Of a stretch of DNA of 15,619 nucleotides, positions 13,500 to 15,619 are shown one piece after another (positions within the stretch are counted from its first letter, which is position 1; the number at the start of each line of letters is the position of its first letter). Source of the stretch: Gammaproteobacteria bacterium. Lineage in GTDB: Bacteria; Pseudomonadota; Gammaproteobacteria; GCF-002020875. Below the pieces are notes generated by a model. The model was not told where the DNA came from. It did no database searches and was given only the letters and a program-made list of their open reading frames with translations. The stretch is taken from contig JABHIC010000015.1 of the NCBI GenBank assembly GCA_018671205.1, positions 1 through 15,619 of the forward strand, written 5' to 3'. A program made the position numbers and the translations under genes.

Positions 13500-13531
13500 C
13501 TCTCCTGCCGCTCAGCTGAGTGGCAGGAGAG
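13500..13531. repeat. 32-bp palindrome between ccoP and the 45-aa ORF
   Basis: CTCTCCTGCC (13500-13509) pairs with GGCAGGAGAG (13522-13531), and the 12 bases between continue as CTCAG/CTGAG with one mismatched pair (13510/13521). As RNA it is a stable stem of about 15 pairs. There is no T tract on either side, so it is not a classical terminator. It more likely protects the upstream ccoNOQP message from 3' decay or sets the level of the downstream small gene. Confidence 0.7.
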
Positions 13532-13544
13532 TCAGTTACTAAAG

Positions 13545-14471
13545 CTACTGACCACCCCCCAGCTGATGGACATAAACCGCAAGCTTCTTGATGGTTCCCG
13601 CACCCAGGTCTCTAGTACCCAGTGGGCCAAATGCTGGCATTACGGCATTACGTGAGGCTTTGTCGATCAACTCACTGTTCACACCGTGAGCAATCGTGTG
13701 GAGAGCACTAGCCTGCCGATGGTCATCACCGCCCGCTACGTCAAAACGCCATACTGCATCAGTCAGATTAGCAGAACCCAGAGCATCCATACCTTTTGCA
13801 TCCATACCATGACAGGCAAAACAGCCCCCTTTGGTAGGGCCCATAAAGAGCTCTTTACCCGCGGCATGTTCACTCCCCTCACTCAAGGCAACCACATGTT
13901 TGGCAAGATCTGTGATCTCAGCCTCACTCAGACGTGTACCATAATTCGGCATAATCCCCTTACGACCATTGGTAATGGTCATCTGGATCTGTTCAATGGT
14001 ACCGCCGTAGAGCCAATCATCATCCGCAAGAACCGGATAGCCGGACTCTGTTGCGGAGCGTGCGGAATTCCCTGCCCCACCCGAGCCATGACAGGCCGAA
14101 CAGTAGTCACCAAACAGCACCTTGGCAGAACGAACCGTATAGTTACGTAGCTCATTATCCGCCAAAATCATTGCTGGAGTAGTTTCAGGATCATTGATCC
14201 GATCTTCCCACTTCTGGCGAACCTGATCAATCTTGGCAAGATCCTCTTTGTACTCACTCACTGATGTCCAGCCCATTGATCCTTTGGTATACCCCTCCAG
14301 ATCCAGTGTAGGAAGTGATGGATAGAGGAAAAAGTAGACAATGCACCACAGCCAGCTTGCATGGAACCCGATCCTCCACCAACCTGGAGGATCATTACTC
14401 AGCTCACGCAGGGTATCATCCCAAAAGTGGCCAGTATTATTTTCATTTGGAAACGGATTATTCTCACTCAT
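13545..14471 (-). CDS. ccoP: cbb3-type cytochrome c oxidase dihaem subunit CcoP
   Basis: A 308-aa membrane-anchored dihaem cytochrome c that passes electrons to CcoO and the CcoN active site. Seen: the CcoP N-terminus HFWDDTLRELSNDPPGWWRIGF, a helix at about residues 34-52, then two c-type domains with C124-SAC-H128 and C217-FAC-H221. Probable distal ligands are Met174 (GIMPNYG) and Met278 (AVMPAFG). Both haem sites look intact and the length is usual. Its ATG overlaps the ccoQ stop by four bases (ATGA), so the two are translationally coupled. Downstream come the palindrome and the 45-aa ORF. Confidence 0.97.
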   Translation of the reverse strand: MSENNPFPNENNTGHFWDDTLRELSNDPPGWWRIGFHASWLWCIVYFFLYPSLPTLDLEGYTKGSMGWTSVSEYKEDLAKIDQVRQKWEDRINDPETTPAMILADNELRNYTVRSAKVLFGDYCSACHGSGGAGNSARSATESGYPVLADDDWLYGGTIEQIQMTITNGRKGIMPNYGTRLSEAEITDLAKHVVALSEGSEHAAGKELFMGPTKGGCFACHGMDAKGMDALGSANLTDAVWRFDVAGGDDHRQASALHTIAHGVNSELIDKASRNAVMPAFGPLGTRDLGAGTIKKLAVYVHQLGGGQ

Positions 14472-14701
14472 TTGTTTTCTCCGTGAATACTATTTTCAGC
14501 CAGAAACTTCTCCCCCTCTACCCCATCCACGAGGTAGCGTTGAGACTCCAGCTGCTCTTTGTTCTTTGGATGAAAGACCAGAAGGTAGGCTACGGCCAAA
14601 ACCACAGCCGTGGTAACCGTCACGATCAGACCCACCCAATCATTGACCGTTAGTGCTGCCCAATCGGTATGGAAGTAGCCCACCTCGTTTACCGTACTCA
14701 T
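14468..14701 (-). CDS. ccoQ: cbb3-type cytochrome c oxidase small subunit CcoQ
   Basis: A 77-aa protein with one membrane helix (about residues 23-44, WVGLIVTVTTAVVLAVAYLL) and the FixQ-type continuation VFHPKNKEQLESQRYL, then an acidic tail. Position between ccoO and ccoP is diagnostic. Family knowledge: CcoQ stabilises the complex, mainly the CcoP association. Its ATG shares one base with the ccoO stop (TAATG) and its stop overlaps the ccoP start, so the three are tightly coupled. It is somewhat longer than the 50-65 residues common for CcoQ, because of an extended N-terminus. Confidence 0.9.
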   Translation of the reverse strand: MSTVNEVGYFHTDWAALTVNDWVGLIVTVTTAVVLAVAYLLVFHPKNKEQLESQRYLVDGVEGEKFLAENSIHGENK

Positions 14702-15426
14702 TACTTACGGTAGGTCTTGTTGTAGTCCAGCTTGGCCATGGTTCCGAGCACCTGAAGGTATGCAATCATTGCATCCATCTCGGTCTTCCCCCGAACCTTC
14801 TCAGCCGCACCTTCGATATCAGAGTCCCGATAAGGCACCTTACCTATTCCCGGCATCATCCGCATCGCCTCCATCCTCGCCTCAATGCCATCCGCATCGA
14901 CCGCGTTCTCAGCCAGCCATGGGTAGTTCGGCATCACCGATTCGGGAACCACAGAACGAGGAGCTATCAGATGCTGGCGTTGCCACTCATCCGAATACTT
15001 CCCACCCACACGAGCCAGATCAGGACCAGTACGCTTGCAGCCCCATTGGAAGGGGTGGTCATACATGGACTCAGAAGCGAGTGAGTAGTGACCATAACGC
15101 TCCTTCTCATCACGGAATGGACGAATCATCTGTGAGTGGCAGAGATAACACCCCTCACGGATATAGACATCACGCCCTGCCAACTCCAGTGCGGTATAAG
15201 GGCGAATACCATCCCCAGCCCGCCAGCTTTCCAGCGTATCCGCCTCTTTCCGCTGCCAGAGAATCTCAGGGTTCGCGTTATGCTCCATCGTCTCATCAAT
15301 CGTAAAGAGTGGAACAATCTCCACCAGTCCACCCACAGAGACCGCCACCATGGTAAAGAGCAGCATCAAGATTGCGCTACGCTCAATCTTATCCTGAAGT
15401 TTGGTTGAATAAATCTTATCAGCCAT
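14701..15426 (-). CDS. ccoO: cbb3-type cytochrome c oxidase monohaem subunit CcoO
   Basis: A 241-aa membrane-anchored cytochrome c. Seen: one helix at about residues 18-38 (ILMLLFTMVAVSVGGLVEIV), the haem site C93-YLC-H97 in REGCYLCHSQMIRPFRDE, the conserved YGHYSLASESMYDHPFQWG and RTGPDLARVGGKYSD, and the distal ligand in SVMPNYPWL. It carries about 25 residues (roughly 47-72, rich in charged residues) between the helix and RPYTALELAGRD that are absent from the shorter CcoO proteins I remember. It follows ccoN by 18 bases with a clear AGGGAG ribosome binding site, and overlaps ccoQ by one base. Confidence 0.96.
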   Translation of the reverse strand: MADKIYSTKLQDKIERSAILMLLFTMVAVSVGGLVEIVPLFTIDETMEHNANPEILWQRKEADTLESWRAGDGIRPYTALELAGRDVYIREGCYLCHSQMIRPFRDEKERYGHYSLASESMYDHPFQWGCKRTGPDLARVGGKYSDEWQRQHLIAPRSVVPESVMPNYPWLAENAVDADGIEARMEAMRMMPGIGKVPYRDSDIEGAAEKVRGKTEMDAMIAYLQVLGTMAKLDYNKTYRK

Positions 15427-15444
15427 TGTTATCTACTCCCTTGA

Positions 15445-15619
15445 TTAAGCTTCGCGATTCGCATTGCGAACCGTCATGATCACGTTGAATAACATCACAA
15501 CGCCGCCAAGCCAGAAGATCAGGCCACCGATTGCACGCATCTTGTAGTAGGGCACCATCGCCGCTACAGACTCTGCAAAGGTGTAGCTTAACGTACCGAA
15601 CTCATCATAGTCACGCCAC
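15445..15619 (-). CDS. ccoN: cbb3-type cytochrome c oxidase catalytic subunit CcoN, C-terminal fragment
   Basis: Only the last 57 codons lie in the window; the rest is beyond the right edge. Read on the minus strand the frame gives WRDYDEFGTLSYTFAESVAA, then MVPYYKMRAIGGLIFWLGG and a helix ending VIMTVRNANREA before the TAA at 15447-15445. This is the usual CcoN C-terminus with its last membrane helix (IGGLIFWLGGVVMLFNVIMT). CcoN carries haem b and the haem b3-CuB oxygen-reducing centre, whose ligands are in the missing part. It is the first gene of the ccoNOQP unit; its promoter lies outside. Confidence 0.93.
   Translation of the reverse strand, partial: WRDYDEFGTLSYTFAESVAAMVPYYKMRAIGGLIFWLGGVVMLFNVIMTVRNANREA

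Noticed and set aside
13500..13531. Palindrome after ccoP as a rho-independent terminator
   Set aside because: No T tract follows the stem on either strand; a proper terminator exists 200 bases further on.
14760..15305. 181-aa open frame on the plus strand opposite ccoO
   Set aside because: Ser/Pro/His-rich shadow of ccoO; no recognisable protein features.

Overview
The window looks like chromosome of a sulfur-oxidising gammaproteobacterium. The reasons are a DsrA-type dissimilatory sulfite reductase subunit resembling those of sulfur-oxidising gammaproteobacteria, a DUF302 protein next to a c4-like dihaem cytochrome, and a complete cbb3 oxidase assembly cluster. The genus cannot be told from this sequence alone.

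Layout: (1) 2-3240, plus strand: the 3' part of a type VI secretion locus, tssM (5' end outside the window) followed by tagF. (2) 3241-3799: a gene-poor stretch with a decayed small reading frame, a 149-bp MITE-like element with 20-bp terminal inverted repeats, an AT-rich palindrome, a near-consensus sigma70 promoter and three 11-bp-phased direct repeats. (3) 3800-5437: a two-gene unit, an unrecognised 60-aa protein and a dsrA, closed by a strong terminator. No dsrB or other dsr gene follows. (4) 5575-6535: a Bcp/PrxQ peroxiredoxin converging on a PsiE-family membrane protein. (5) 6677-7810: a two-gene unit for exported proteins, a c4-like dihaem cytochrome and a DUF302 protein. (6) 7834-8002: a second, unrelated MITE-like element and a bidirectional terminator. 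(7) 8014-15619, minus strand: the cbb3 oxidase region. Read 5' to 3' on the minus strand it is ccoN (partial)-ccoO-ccoQ-ccoP, a palindrome, a 45-aa membrane protein gene and a terminator, then ccoG-ccoH-ccoI-ccoS and a four-helix membrane protein gene.

How the genes work together: CcoNOQP is the high-affinity terminal oxidase. CcoG (copper reduction), CcoI (copper export), CcoH and CcoS build and metallate it. A c4-type cytochrome such as the one at 6677 could feed electrons to the oxidase, and a sulfite reductase subunit fits electron input from sulfur oxidation; both links are inference. The most unusual item is the dsrA that stands apart from any dsrB, under its own promoter with a small unknown partner gene. 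The small unlisted membrane ORF after ccoP and the tagF start codon lying inside a mobile-element end are also worth attention.
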